The position numbers and the translations under genes were made by a program. From NCBI GenBank assembly GCA_016191895.1, contig JACPVD010000140.1:1-6273 (forward strand): DNA of 6,273 nt, in the 5' to 3' direction. The notes below the pieces were generated by a model, which worked only from the letters and a program-made list of their open reading frames with translations, did not search any database and had not been told where the DNA came from. The stretch comes from Chloroflexota bacterium (GTDB taxonomy: Bacteria; Chloroflexota; Anaerolineae; Anaerolineales; Villigracilaceae). Below, one piece after another: positions 1 to 5,668 of the stretch. How positions within the stretch are numbered: the stretch's first letter is position 1; each line of letters opens with the position of its first letter.

Positions 1-41
1 ATTGGAAAAAAACCGAAAAACAACGAAATGATGAAAGCCAT
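1..41 (-). CDS. Start of an unidentified gene, cut by the window edge
   Basis: An ATG at 41-39 opens a frame that stays open to the window edge and encodes MAFIISLFFGFFP, a strongly hydrophobic N-terminus that could be a membrane segment or signal peptide. The start is supported by an AAGGAG Shine-Dalgarno sequence, whose GGAG (51-48) ends six bases before the ATG. It lies 123 bp downstream of the DUF2344 gene on the same strand, separated by repeat-rich DNA, so it may have its own promoter; an A/T-rich stretch at 63-52 is compatible but not diagnostic. Thirteen codons are too few to assign a family. Confidence 0.55.
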   Translation of the reverse strand, partial: MAFIISLFFGFFP

Positions 42-66
42 GGGATTCTCCTTTTTTATTTTATCC

Positions 67-112
67 GTCCTGAGCGCGGCTGGTCGAGTTTATCGAGACC
101 CAGTCGAAGGAC
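67..112. repeat. Long-form palindromic dispersed-type repeat
   Basis: This is an imperfect nested palindrome. The outer arms are GTCCT (67-71) and AGGAC (108-112); the inner arms are CTGG (80-83) and CCAG (99-102), around a TCGAG...TCGAG core. The plus strand reads CTGAGCG, then about 26 bases, then GTCGAAG. The neighbouring element at 135-158 carries the same two words with only TA between them when read on the minus strand, so the two look like long and short forms of one family. Similar CTGAGC/GTCGAAG palindromes are known to me as dispersed intergenic repeats in several bacterial lineages; that recollection is not checked here. Confidence 0.5.
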
Positions 113-134
113 AGTGTTATGCATATCCAACTCG

Positions 135-158
135 CGCGCTTCGACTACGCTCAGCGCG
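135..158. repeat. Short-form palindromic dispersed-type repeat
   Basis: A 6-bp inverted repeat, CGCGCT (135-140) and AGCGCG (153-158), encloses a 12-base spacer. Read on the minus strand it contains CTGAGCG, TA, GTCGAAG, the compact form of the element at 67-112 in opposite orientation. It sits 6 bp beyond the stop codon of the DUF2344 gene, a typical place for REP-like elements at 3' ends. No U-tract follows, so it is not called a terminator. Confidence 0.45.
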
Positions 159-164
159 GAGAAG

Positions 165-794
165 TTACTTCTGAAAAATCAAACGCGTTCTCTCGACACG
201 CGCGGTTTCAGGTTCGATGCCTAAAACAGATAACACTTCTTCGGGGCGGCCGGTTGCGCCCTCCCGCGCCGCAAGGGTCATCCGCAGCCAGACTTCTCCA
301 TTTGCATTTGTCACCACGCTCAACATCTCGATCAATGGACGCAGGTCGTAGGACTTTCCGCGGCGTTCGCGGGGAAGGGATTCGGACATCATCAACCCGC
401 CAGCCTTTCGCGTCAGATCGGACCCGTCAACGGGTTCCGTCAAATGGACATGGTACGCCGCTGAAAGCGTTTGCGTCTGCAAGGCAGGCTCGCGTTCGTC
501 CACAGTCTCCACGTTGAGGATGCGAATGTCAACGGGCAGGCTGTCTTTCAATCGGGAGGCGATCTCTTCGGTTGGAATGTCGTCGTTGAATCGCGCATCC
601 AACACTTCCGCGATGGACGAGAATCCAAGCGGCAGGGCAGATGCGAGGCTGATTCTCGGCTGGGGGTGGAATCCCTGCGAATAGGCAAGCGGCAGTTCGG
701 CGCGTCGCATGGCGCGTTCCCACAGGCGGTGCAGGTCGAGATGGCCGGTGTAGCGAAGAGCCCCTTCTTTTGCAAACGTAATTCGCGCGCGCAT
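165..794 (-). CDS. TIGR03936/DUF2344 radical-SAM-associated protein
   Basis: A 209-residue protein of the TIGR03936 (DUF2344) family, a small domain encoded next to, or fused to, TIGR03960-type radical SAM proteins. Its biochemical role is not established to my knowledge. The N-terminal block is characteristic: RARITFAKEGALRYTGHLDL at residues 2-21, then ERAMRRAELPLAYSQGFHPQPRIS and LPLGFSSIAEVLDARF (about 26-69). The rest is less conserved. The length is normal for a stand-alone member, with no truncation. The ATG at 794-792 lies one base after the TAA of the DinB-like gene, and a GGAAG 9 bases upstream falls inside that gene's end, so coupled translation is likely. It is the third gene of an operon with the TIGR03960 protein, which supports a shared pathway. 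Confidence 0.88.
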   Translation of the reverse strand: MRARITFAKEGALRYTGHLDLHRLWERAMRRAELPLAYSQGFHPQPRISLASALPLGFSSIAEVLDARFNDDIPTEEIASRLKDSLPVDIRILNVETVDEREPALQTQTLSAAYHVHLTEPVDGSDLTRKAGGLMMSESLPRERRGKSYDLRPLIEMLSVVTNANGEVWLRMTLAAREGATGRPEEVLSVLGIEPETARVERTRLIFQK

Positions 795-795
795 G

Positions 796-1320
796 TTACT
801 TCGCTTCCGACTCGATCGATTTCAGCCAGCGGTGGATTTCCGCGCTGACTCTGCGATACGGCTTGTAGGTCTGTTCCGCAATGCGATGGAACAGGTCGTG
901 ATCCAGGCATTGATTGTGGGAAAGCTTTTCGAGCGCGGCGATAATACTGGCAAAGGCTGCGAGTTCCTGCTCGATGATGTCGTCCAGGCTGATGTTTTTA
1001 TATTTATCGATCGCAAGGCGGTTACGTTCTTCTGTTTTGACAAGCGGCGATTCGTAGTCGGGATAATCGTTCAGCCGGCAGAAATTCTCCAGGGACGTGT
1101 GCGATGCGCAGGGCGCGTGGGTCTCTCCGTGCAACACTTCGTTGAGGCGGTCGGCGATGAACTGTTCGCGGGTCAACGTATCGGCCAGCAGGTCTTTAAT
1201 GGAGAGATTGCCCCAAACACCGGTCATCGTCAACTGGCGGGCAAACCCCACGCGGTTGACAAGGTTTTCGAATTTATCCCGCTCATTAAACAAGCGGTTG
1301 AGAAAGGTCAATTTATCCAC
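796..1320 (-). CDS. DinB/DfsB-like four-helix-bundle protein
   Basis: A protein of 174 residues from the GTG at 1320, predicted cytosolic and mostly helical. It resembles the DinB/DfsB (DUF1706-like) superfamily. The start MDKLTFLNRLFNERDKFENL, the segment GVWGNLSIKDLLADTLTREQF (matching the usual 'W-S-x-K-D-x-x-A-H' region) and the late TYKPYRRVSAEIHRWL (usual 'NTYEHYREH...W') are the family landmarks. The tryptophan and the usual metal-ligand histidine of the middle motif are replaced by Leu and Asp, so metal-dependent chemistry is doubtful. A TTG at 1329 overlaps the upstream stop and would add three codons. GTG at 1320 is preferred because a GGGGG tract (1335-1331) lies 10 bases upstream and the protein then begins like its relatives. 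It sits between two radical SAM operon genes that are normally adjacent. Function unknown. Confidence 0.75.
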   Translation of the reverse strand: MDKLTFLNRLFNERDKFENLVNRVGFARQLTMTGVWGNLSIKDLLADTLTREQFIADRLNEVLHGETHAPCASHTSLENFCRLNDYPDYESPLVKTEERNRLAIDKYKNISLDDIIEQELAAFASIIAALEKLSHNQCLDHDLFHRIAEQTYKPYRRVSAEIHRWLKSIESEAK

Positions 1321-1325
1321 TGCGC

Positions 1326-3302
1326 TCAATCCCCCGCAACCGATAATTGATCACTGATCATCGTTAACTGGTTACTTCCCATTTTTCCCGGGCTCTTCAC
1401 GTCCGGGCACTTCCAGCCCTCGCCGGGATTCTCGCGGCGCAGGTCCGCAAAGGTCGGCAGGATGCCGCAGGCATAACAATTCAAACGGCAGTCCACACGG
1501 ATCTGTCCTTCGAGGGATTGGCGGAAATCCTGGAACAGGAAGTTCTTGCGCACAGCGGTGGTGATGTGTTCCCATGGAAACACTTCGTCGGTGCGGCGCT
1601 GGCGGTGCGTGTAAAAGGCCGGGTCGAGACCGTGTTCCTCAAAGGCGGGAAGCCATGCCTCTTGTTTTTTCGCTTCGTCCCATGCGTCGAATTTTGCGCC
1701 GTTCTTCCAGGCCGTATAGATCACTTCGGACATTCTACGGTCGCCGCGCGAAAGCCATGCCTCGAGCAGGGTGTCTTCGGGCTTTGTCCAACTGAGTTTG
1801 ATGCTTTTATCCTTCATCAACTGGCGTTTGAGCAGGGCCTGTTTTTCGAGAATATTCTCTTTTGTGTCGCATGAAACCCACTGGAAAGGAGTCTGTGGTT
1901 TCGGCACGAAGGTGCTCACGCCCACGTTTAACTTGATTCGCCAGCCCGCAGCTTTGCGCCCCTCGTCAATGACGCGCCGGCACAGGTCAACGATGGCCTG
2001 CACGTCTTCGATCGTTTCGCTGGGATGGCCGATCATGAAATACAGTTTTACGGTTGTCCAGCCGCGTTGGTAAATATCGCGCGTGGTGTTGATGATATCT
2101 TCGTCGGGAATGAACTTGTTGATGATGCGGCGCATCCGTTCGCTGGCGGCTTCGGGCGCGAGGGTAAACCCGGCCGAACGATGTTGTTTCAATTTGTCCA
2201 TCAGGTCGATGGAGACGGATTCGATTCTCAGGGACGGAAGCGAGATGGTCAACTTGCGGCCTTCGAAGCGTTTGCTGATCGCGTCCACCAACTCGCCGAC
2301 ATGGGTGTAATCAGAGGAAGAGAGCGACATCAACGCAAGTTCTTCGAACCCCGTTGCGCGGATCGCCTCGTCGGCCGCATCCACCACCTCTTGAACGCTT
2401 CTCTCTCTAACGGGACGGGTGATCATCCCTGCCTGGCAGAATCGGCATCCCCGGGTACACCCACGCATGATCTCCACCGACACACGGTTGTGGACGACTT
2501 CGATATTCGGCACGACGAACTTGACCGGCGGCGGGAGGAGTTTGGCAACGATGCGCTTGTTTACCACTTTGGGCACATCGGGAATGATGGGTTGGGTATG
2601 GGCGACTGTCTCATCTTCGAGATAGGTGGTTTCGTAGAATTGGGGTACGTAGACGCCGGGGATTTGGGCAAGTTCAAAGAGTAAGGATTTGCGGTCGAAG
2701 GTCGAAGGTCGAAGGTTGCCACTGACTTTTAGCTTTTGACCTTTGACTCTTTGTACAACATCGATCACATCATGGATGACTTCCTCGCCTTCGCCGATGA
2801 TGAATGCGTCGATGAAGGCGTGCATCGGCTCGGGGTTGGTGGCGGAATGTCCGCCGGCGATGATGATCGGGTGCGACTCATCCCGGTCCGCCGCGCGGAC
2901 GGGGATGCCGGCAAGGTCGAGGATGTTGAGGGCGTTTGTGTAGAGAGTCTCGTAGGGGAGGGTAAAGCCGATTAAGTCGAAGCAGGCCAGGGGTCGTTTG
3001 GATTCGAGCGCGTAGAGCGGAATCCCGTTTTCGCGCATCAAGGCTTCCATGTCCGTCCACGGGGCGTAGGCGCGTTCGGCCAGCGCATCTTCGCGTTGGT
3101 TTACCTGATCGTAGAGGATCTTGATGCCGACGTTCGAGATGCCGATATCATAAATATCGGGAAAGACAAAGGCAACGCGGGTTTGGGCTTTGTGCCAATC
3201 CTTGATGATGCTGTTAAGTTCGCCGCCCACATAGCGGCCGGGTTTCTGTACCTTTAAGAGAATACGGTCGAGTTTGGTTTCGATTTCCTGCGGGGTTAGC
3301 AT
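1326..3302 (-). CDS. TIGR03960-family B12-binding-domain radical SAM protein
   Basis: A 658-residue cytosolic radical SAM enzyme of the TIGR03960 type; the substrate is not established to my knowledge. The N-terminal region (about 40-180) is a cobalamin-binding-like domain, with FPDIYDIGISNVG and GGHSATNPEP...FIIGEGEE, but it lacks a DxHxxG motif. The radical SAM core (about 270-490) carries the 4Fe-4S motif CTRGCRFC (C282, C286, C289), then LAPEAASERMR near 381 and YFMIGHPSE near 421. A second cysteine cluster, DCRLNCYACGIL (C605, C609, C612), lies near the C-terminus. ATG at 3302 is chosen because it gives the family N-terminus MLTPQEIE; an upstream TTG at 3332 lies inside a hairpin. No Shine-Dalgarno is visible, and a TATAAT box sits 7 bases upstream. 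Residues about 185-204 and 643-654 are encoded by heptamer-type repeats. First gene of a three-gene operon. Confidence 0.9.
   Translation of the reverse strand: MLTPQEIETKLDRILLKVQKPGRYVGGELNSIIKDWHKAQTRVAFVFPDIYDIGISNVGIKILYDQVNQREDALAERAYAPWTDMEALMRENGIPLYALESKRPLACFDLIGFTLPYETLYTNALNILDLAGIPVRAADRDESHPIIIAGGHSATNPEPMHAFIDAFIIGEGEEVIHDVIDVVQRVKGQKLKVSGNLRPSTFDRKSLLFELAQIPGVYVPQFYETTYLEDETVAHTQPIIPDVPKVVNKRIVAKLLPPPVKFVVPNIEVVHNRVSVEIMRGCTRGCRFCQAGMITRPVRERSVQEVVDAADEAIRATGFEELALMSLSSSDYTHVGELVDAISKRFEGRKLTISLPSLRIESVSIDLMDKLKQHRSAGFTLAPEAASERMRRIINKFIPDEDIINTTRDIYQRGWTTVKLYFMIGHPSETIEDVQAIVDLCRRVIDEGRKAAGWRIKLNVGVSTFVPKPQTPFQWVSCDTKENILEKQALLKRQLMKDKSIKLSWTKPEDTLLEAWLSRGDRRMSEVIYTAWKNGAKFDAWDEAKKQEAWLPAFEEHGLDPAFYTHRQRRTDEVFPWEHITTAVRKNFLFQDFRQSLEGQIRVDCRLNCYACGILPTFADLRRENPGEGWKCPDVKSPGKMGSNQLTMISDQLSVAGD
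1340..1374. repeat. Degenerate heptamer repeat encoding the C-terminal tail
   Basis: Five consecutive 7-bp units read on the plus strand: CCGATAA, TTGATCA, CTGATCA, TCGTTAA, CTGGTTA. Two match closely (six of seven bases) and the others share the TGATCA/GTTAA theme. The tract forms codons of about residues 643-654 (NQLTMISDQLS) of the TIGR03960 gene, just before its stop. It resembles dispersed heptamer repeats seen between genes in other genomes. Confidence 0.5.
2693..2748. repeat. In-frame heptamer repeat tract inside the radical SAM gene
   Basis: Eight 7-bp units in continuous phase. There are three exact copies of GGTCGAA (2693-2713), then GGTTGCC, ACTGACT, TTTAGCT, TTTGACC and TTTGACT. 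The first block is a perfect tandem repeat; the second is a diverged TTTGACY-type series. On the minus strand it encodes about residues 185-204 (RVKGQKLKVSGNLRPSTFDR), between the B12-like and radical SAM domains, without breaking the frame. Because 7 is not a multiple of 3, the repeated unit is read in different frames. Confidence 0.75.
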
Positions 3303-3309
3303 GCGCGGG

Positions 3310-3315
3310 ATTATA
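3310..3315 (-). promoter_or_regulatory. TATAAT -10 box of the radical SAM operon
   Basis: On the minus strand a perfect TATAAT lies at 3315-3310 and ends seven bases before the ATG at 3302. Usual -10-to-start spacing would place the first transcribed base at or within a base or two of that ATG, giving a leaderless mRNA. This fits the absence of any purine-rich ribosome-binding site. No good -35 hexamer is seen at 16-18 bp; that region is the 3' arm of the terminator hairpin. Confidence 0.5.
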
Positions 3316-3323
3316 CTAGAGTT

Positions 3324-3365
3324 GGAAAACAAACAGACCGGGATTTTGTGCCCGGTCTGTTTGTT
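3324..3365 (-). terminator. Intrinsic terminator of the beta-helix membrane protein gene
   Basis: A perfect 15-bp inverted repeat (3328-3342 and 3351-3365, GC-rich at the loop side with CCCGG/CCGGG) encloses an 8-base loop. On the minus strand the 3' arm runs into a T-rich run, TTTGTTTTCC (3333-3324). It lies about 40 bp after the stop codon at 3404. The stem is also T-rich at the 3' arm on the plus strand, but no plus-strand gene needs it. Confidence 0.7.
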
Positions 3366-3373
3366 GAATCAGC

Positions 3374-3398
3374 CTTGGTGCAGTGCAACTGCATCAAG
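3374..3398. repeat. Second small hairpin after the beta-helix gene
   Basis: An inverted repeat CTTGGTGCAGT (3374-3384) and ACTGCATCAAG (3388-3398) around a GCA loop: eleven positions with one mismatch, which is G-U in plus-strand RNA and C-A in minus-strand RNA. It begins five bases past the stop codon of the gene at 3404-4729 and precedes the terminator hairpin. It may protect the 3' end or help termination; no U-tract follows directly. Confidence 0.4.
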
Positions 3399-3403
3399 AA
3401 TGG

Positions 3404-4729
3404 CTATTGCTGTATGTTCGCGGTTTTCCTTGCCTGCATGGATTCCCGTCCCCAGAGCCAAAGGGCGCCGAGGCCGAGGAGCATAATGAGCAGGCCAAGC
3501 AACCAGCCAAAGACCGGCAGGGCGATCAATGGGGCAACGATGATCACGCCGAGCAGGAGCGGCCAGATTTTGTGTTCAGCCAAAGCGGGGTTGAATCGGG
3601 CGAGGATCAACTTTCCGCCGAGCCAGGCCACGACGATCTTCGTCAAGTACGCGGTGACCAACACGAAACCGACAATCAATGCGAAGATGGCGAGAATCCC
3701 GACCCAGACGATCGTGCCGCTGATGCCGCCGAGGGTGAGCGTCCCAAAAAGTACCGCGCCGATGATGACCGCAACGAAGACGACAAGCAGGGCAAAGAAG
3801 AAGCCCGCGTACGACACCACTCCCCACCCGATGGATGCGGCGGGAGCGGATTGCACTTTCTCCATGATTCCTTTCATGAAGGAGGGGGCGAGCCAGCCGA
3901 GCAAAAGGCCGAATAAAACGAGGGTAACGATTGTTCGGAGTAAATCGAACACCCAGTTTGTCGCGATTTGCGCCGGGGTCAGTTTAACTTCCACTGCATG
4001 AGGCGTGACAACAGGTTCCTTGCGCGTTACCTTTCCATCGACTGCGCCTTCCGGAATCTTGATGTCCCTGGAAAGGGTGTACTCAAGGTTGCCGTGAATC
4101 TTTGCGCCTTCGGCAATGGTGAACCCCGGCTTTACCTGCGGGAAGGAAATTTCCGTGTCTGGCATGAACATGGACGGCGACGGGCCGCTTTCCTCGGGAT
4201 TGCCGACTTCAGCCTGGACGTTTCCGCCAATTTCGCCATGCAGTTCCATCGCGCCGACACCTGCGAACATGTCGTCGGCCACGTTACCCTGAATCAGCGC
4301 CTGTGCCGCACCAACGACGAGATCGCCTCCAACGACGCTATCCTCCTTTGTTTCGAGGCTTGCGCCTGCTGCAACCAGGTCCCCGCCGATGGACGCAGAC
4401 TCCCCAACCTGCAAAACCGCGCCGGCGATGCGGGCGTCATCAGTGACTGTGCCGTAGACACCGATGCTTTGCCCGGCGGCGATCAGGTCGCCTTCCACGG
4501 TGCCGTTGATGGTGATGTTTGTGCCGAATACAACCAGGTCGCCTTTGATGGTTCCTTCCAACACGAAACTGTTGGCGGTGACGTACACATCGTCTTCGAT
4601 GGTCTCATCTGCCTCGATAACGATGGTCTCACCCGATCGCCCGTCGAAGGCCAGTGCGGGCGTGGCAAATGTCGCGCTCAGCAGCGCGATCAGGGAAAAA
4701 ACGGCTAGAAACTTGTATGTGGTTTTCAT
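3404..4729 (-). CDS. Exported bactofilin-like beta-helix protein with C-terminal membrane segments
   Basis: A 441-residue protein. Residues 1-27 form a signal peptide ending in ALA, so the next part is extracytoplasmic. Residues about 35-175 are short repeats such as VLEGTIKGDLVVFGTNITINGT and SIGGDLVAAGASL, spaced like the turns of a polymer-forming (bactofilin-like) beta-helix. After a linker (about 176-255) come roughly five hydrophobic helices (near 260-281, 303-330, 336-362, 389-407 and 408-427) and a basic tail. Proteins of this layout are usually annotated 'polymer-forming cytoskeletal protein', although this one appears exported, unlike classical cytosolic bactofilins. A role in the envelope or surface scaffold is an inference. 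The ATG at 4729 is preferred over the ATG at 4735 because AGGAG (4741-4737) lies seven bases upstream of the former and only one from the latter. It is probably transcribed alone, ending at the terminator at 3324-3365. Confidence 0.8.
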   Translation of the reverse strand: MKTTYKFLAVFSLIALLSATFATPALAFDGRSGETIVIEADETIEDDVYVTANSFVLEGTIKGDLVVFGTNITINGTVEGDLIAAGQSIGVYGTVTDDARIAGAVLQVGESASIGGDLVAAGASLETKEDSVVGGDLVVGAAQALIQGNVADDMFAGVGAMELHGEIGGNVQAEVGNPEESGPSPSMFMPDTEISFPQVKPGFTIAEGAKIHGNLEYTLSRDIKIPEGAVDGKVTRKEPVVTPHAVEVKLTPAQIATNWVFDLLRTIVTLVLFGLLLGWLAPSFMKGIMEKVQSAPAASIGWGVVSYAGFFFALLVVFVAVIIGAVLFGTLTLGGISGTIVWVGILAIFALIVGFVLVTAYLTKIVVAWLGGKLILARFNPALAEHKIWPLLLGVIIVAPLIALPVFGWLLGLLIMLLGLGALWLWGRESMQARKTANIQQ

Positions 4730-4755
4730 TATCATTCTCCTGTATGAAAAAACTT

Positions 4756-4891
4756 CCTAAGAGCGTTTCTTAAGTCCAATTCCGAGACAACAAACTGGGG
4801 TGTGGGGTGTTGTGGGCGCGCGAAGCGCGCCCACAACACCCCACATTCCCTTTTTTGTGGAGGAAATTTCTTTAAGAAACAGTCTCTAAGG
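4756..4891. mobile_element. Nested palindrome resembling a MITE-like element
   Basis: Imperfect inverted repeats bound a 136-bp noncoding segment. The left side reads CCTAAGAG, C, GTTTCTTAA (4756-4773). The right side, reverse-complemented, reads CCTTAGAG, ACT, GTTTCTTAA (4891-4872). The 9-bp GTTTCTTAA match is perfect and the outer 8 bp match at seven positions. A long perfect hairpin (4801-4845) lies inside. There is no plausible coding sequence and no clear target-site duplication. It separates the ankyrin gene from the beta-helix gene, and its left end lies about 15 bp upstream of the latter's Shine-Dalgarno. The mobile nature is inferred from structure only. Confidence 0.4.
4801..4845. 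repeat. Perfect 21-bp GC-rich hairpin with GAA loop
   Basis: The arms at 4801-4821 and 4825-4845 are perfectly complementary (TGTGGGGTGTTG followed by TGGGCGCGC on the left) around a three-base GAA loop. The apex GCGAAGC is a sequence known for unusually stable DNA mini-hairpins. With a two-base bulge, GGG at 4798-4800 can also pair with CCC at 4848-4850, and TTTTTT follows on the plus strand at 4851-4856. This resembles a plus-strand terminator, but no plus-strand gene precedes it. On the minus strand there is no U-tract, so termination of the ankyrin transcript here is uncertain. Confidence 0.85.
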
Positions 4892-4956
4892 CTGACTACG
4901 ATTCCTGTACCTGGGAAGTTTCTTCATTCACTCAAAACTTTTGTCCTATTCTGGTC

Positions 4957-5646
4957 CTATTGCTTGTTGATCGGTTTGACCGCCCGGAATCGACGGGTGA
5001 TTCCCGATTTGAGCAGTTTCGCCGCCTCGAGATGACCGGCTTCGGTTGCCATATCTACGGGGTTTTTCCCGTTTTTACTGCGAATGCTGAGGTCTGCGCC
5101 GCTAAACAGGAGCGAGCGGATGATCTCCACGTTCCCGTTTTGTGCGGCGGCATGCAGGGGGGTGAATCCGCCTTGCTCGCGAACATTTGGGTCGGCGCGA
5201 TGGCTGAGGAGGAGGATTACGATATGCGCATGTCCGGCCGCGGTCGCCGATTGAATGGGGGTTGCCATCAGCGGATTTTTTGACGGCGAGTTGATCGGCG
5301 CGCCGGCTTTAATCAGGTATTCGGCTGTATCAATGTGACCAAAAAAACAGGCCAGGCCCAACGGCTGGAATCCGTCACTGGCATAGGCATTGACGAGAGC
5401 GGCATCCCGTGCCAAATGACGGATGACCTGACTGGTTCTCCCCATGGCGGCGGCTTCGAAGATATTGAGGCTCCCGGCTTTTTCCGTGAGGAATTCTGCG
5501 ATTGCCGCGTGCTGGTGATAGATAGCGACCATGACCGGACCGAGGCCATTCTCTTTTGTATAGATCAAGTCCGGGTCGGCGGCAATAAGGCGTTTGACCT
5601 CGACCAGTTTCCCTTGTCTGACGGCATCGAATAATTCCTTGCTCAT
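4957..5646 (-). CDS. Ankyrin-repeat protein
   Basis: A 229-residue soluble protein made almost entirely of ankyrin repeats, without signal peptide or membrane segment. About six or seven repeats can be followed. The clearest is FTPLHAAAQNGNVEIIRSLLFSGADL (about 161-186), with DGFQPLGLACFFGHIDTAEYLIKAGAPI (about 91-118) before it and NPVDMATEAGHLEAAKLL (about 195-212) after it. The first two repeats are degenerate. The C-terminal tail ITRRFRAVKPINKQ is basic. Such proteins bind other proteins; no partner or enzymatic domain is visible. The ATG at 5646 is supported by GGGAG (5660-5656) nine bases upstream. It starts 22 nt after the stop of the serine hydrolase gene, so the two are probably co-transcribed. 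The TAG stop falls in a repeated AATAGGAC word (4961-4954 and 4950-4943). Confidence 0.88.
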   Translation of the reverse strand: MSKELFDAVRQGKLVEVKRLIAADPDLIYTKENGLGPVMVAIYHQHAAIAEFLTEKAGSLNIFEAAAMGRTSQVIRHLARDAALVNAYASDGFQPLGLACFFGHIDTAEYLIKAGAPINSPSKNPLMATPIQSATAAGHAHIVILLLSHRADPNVREQGGFTPLHAAAQNGNVEIIRSLLFSGADLSIRSKNGKNPVDMATEAGHLEAAKLLKSGITRRFRAVKPINKQ

Positions 5647-5668
5647 GATGGCTGTCTCCCGTTGCAGT

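Noticed and set aside
119..517. Open frame of 132 codons on the plus strand
   Set aside because: It begins in the palindromic repeat region and then runs antisense to the DUF2344 gene; Arg/Ser/Pro-rich composition is typical of a shadow frame.
793..1350. Open frame of 185 codons on the plus strand
   Set aside because: Antisense shadow of the DinB-like gene, whose protein matches a known fold and fits the operon spacing.
2025..2684. Open frame of 219 codons on the plus strand
   Set aside because: It is antisense to the well-supported TIGR03960 gene, lacks recognisable domains, and follows from the codon pattern of the real gene.
2693..2748. CRISPR or similar repeat-spacer array
   Set aside because: Units are 7 bp and directly adjacent, without spacers, and lie inside a coding sequence.
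3303..3332. Upstream TTG start extending the TIGR03960 protein by ten residues
   Set aside because: The added codons lie in the promoter and terminator arm, have no ribosome-binding site, and precede the recognisable family N-terminus.
3968..4708. Open frame of 246 codons on the plus strand
   Set aside because: It mirrors the beta-helix protein gene, which has a signal peptide, repeats, membrane segments and a Shine-Dalgarno; the antisense product has no sensible composition.
4774..4779. TTGGAC as a -35 box for the beta-helix gene
   Set aside because: No acceptable -10 hexamer follows at 16-18 bp (GAAGTT is found at 17), so no promoter is called.
4798..4856. Plus-strand intrinsic terminator (hairpin followed by six T)
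   Set aside because: The shape fits, but no plus-strand gene lies upstream, and the hairpin is better explained as part of a palindromic element.
4802..5035. Open frame of 77 codons on the plus strand
   Set aside because: It reads through the 21-bp palindrome and the antisense end of the ankyrin gene; no ribosome-binding site or family resemblance.
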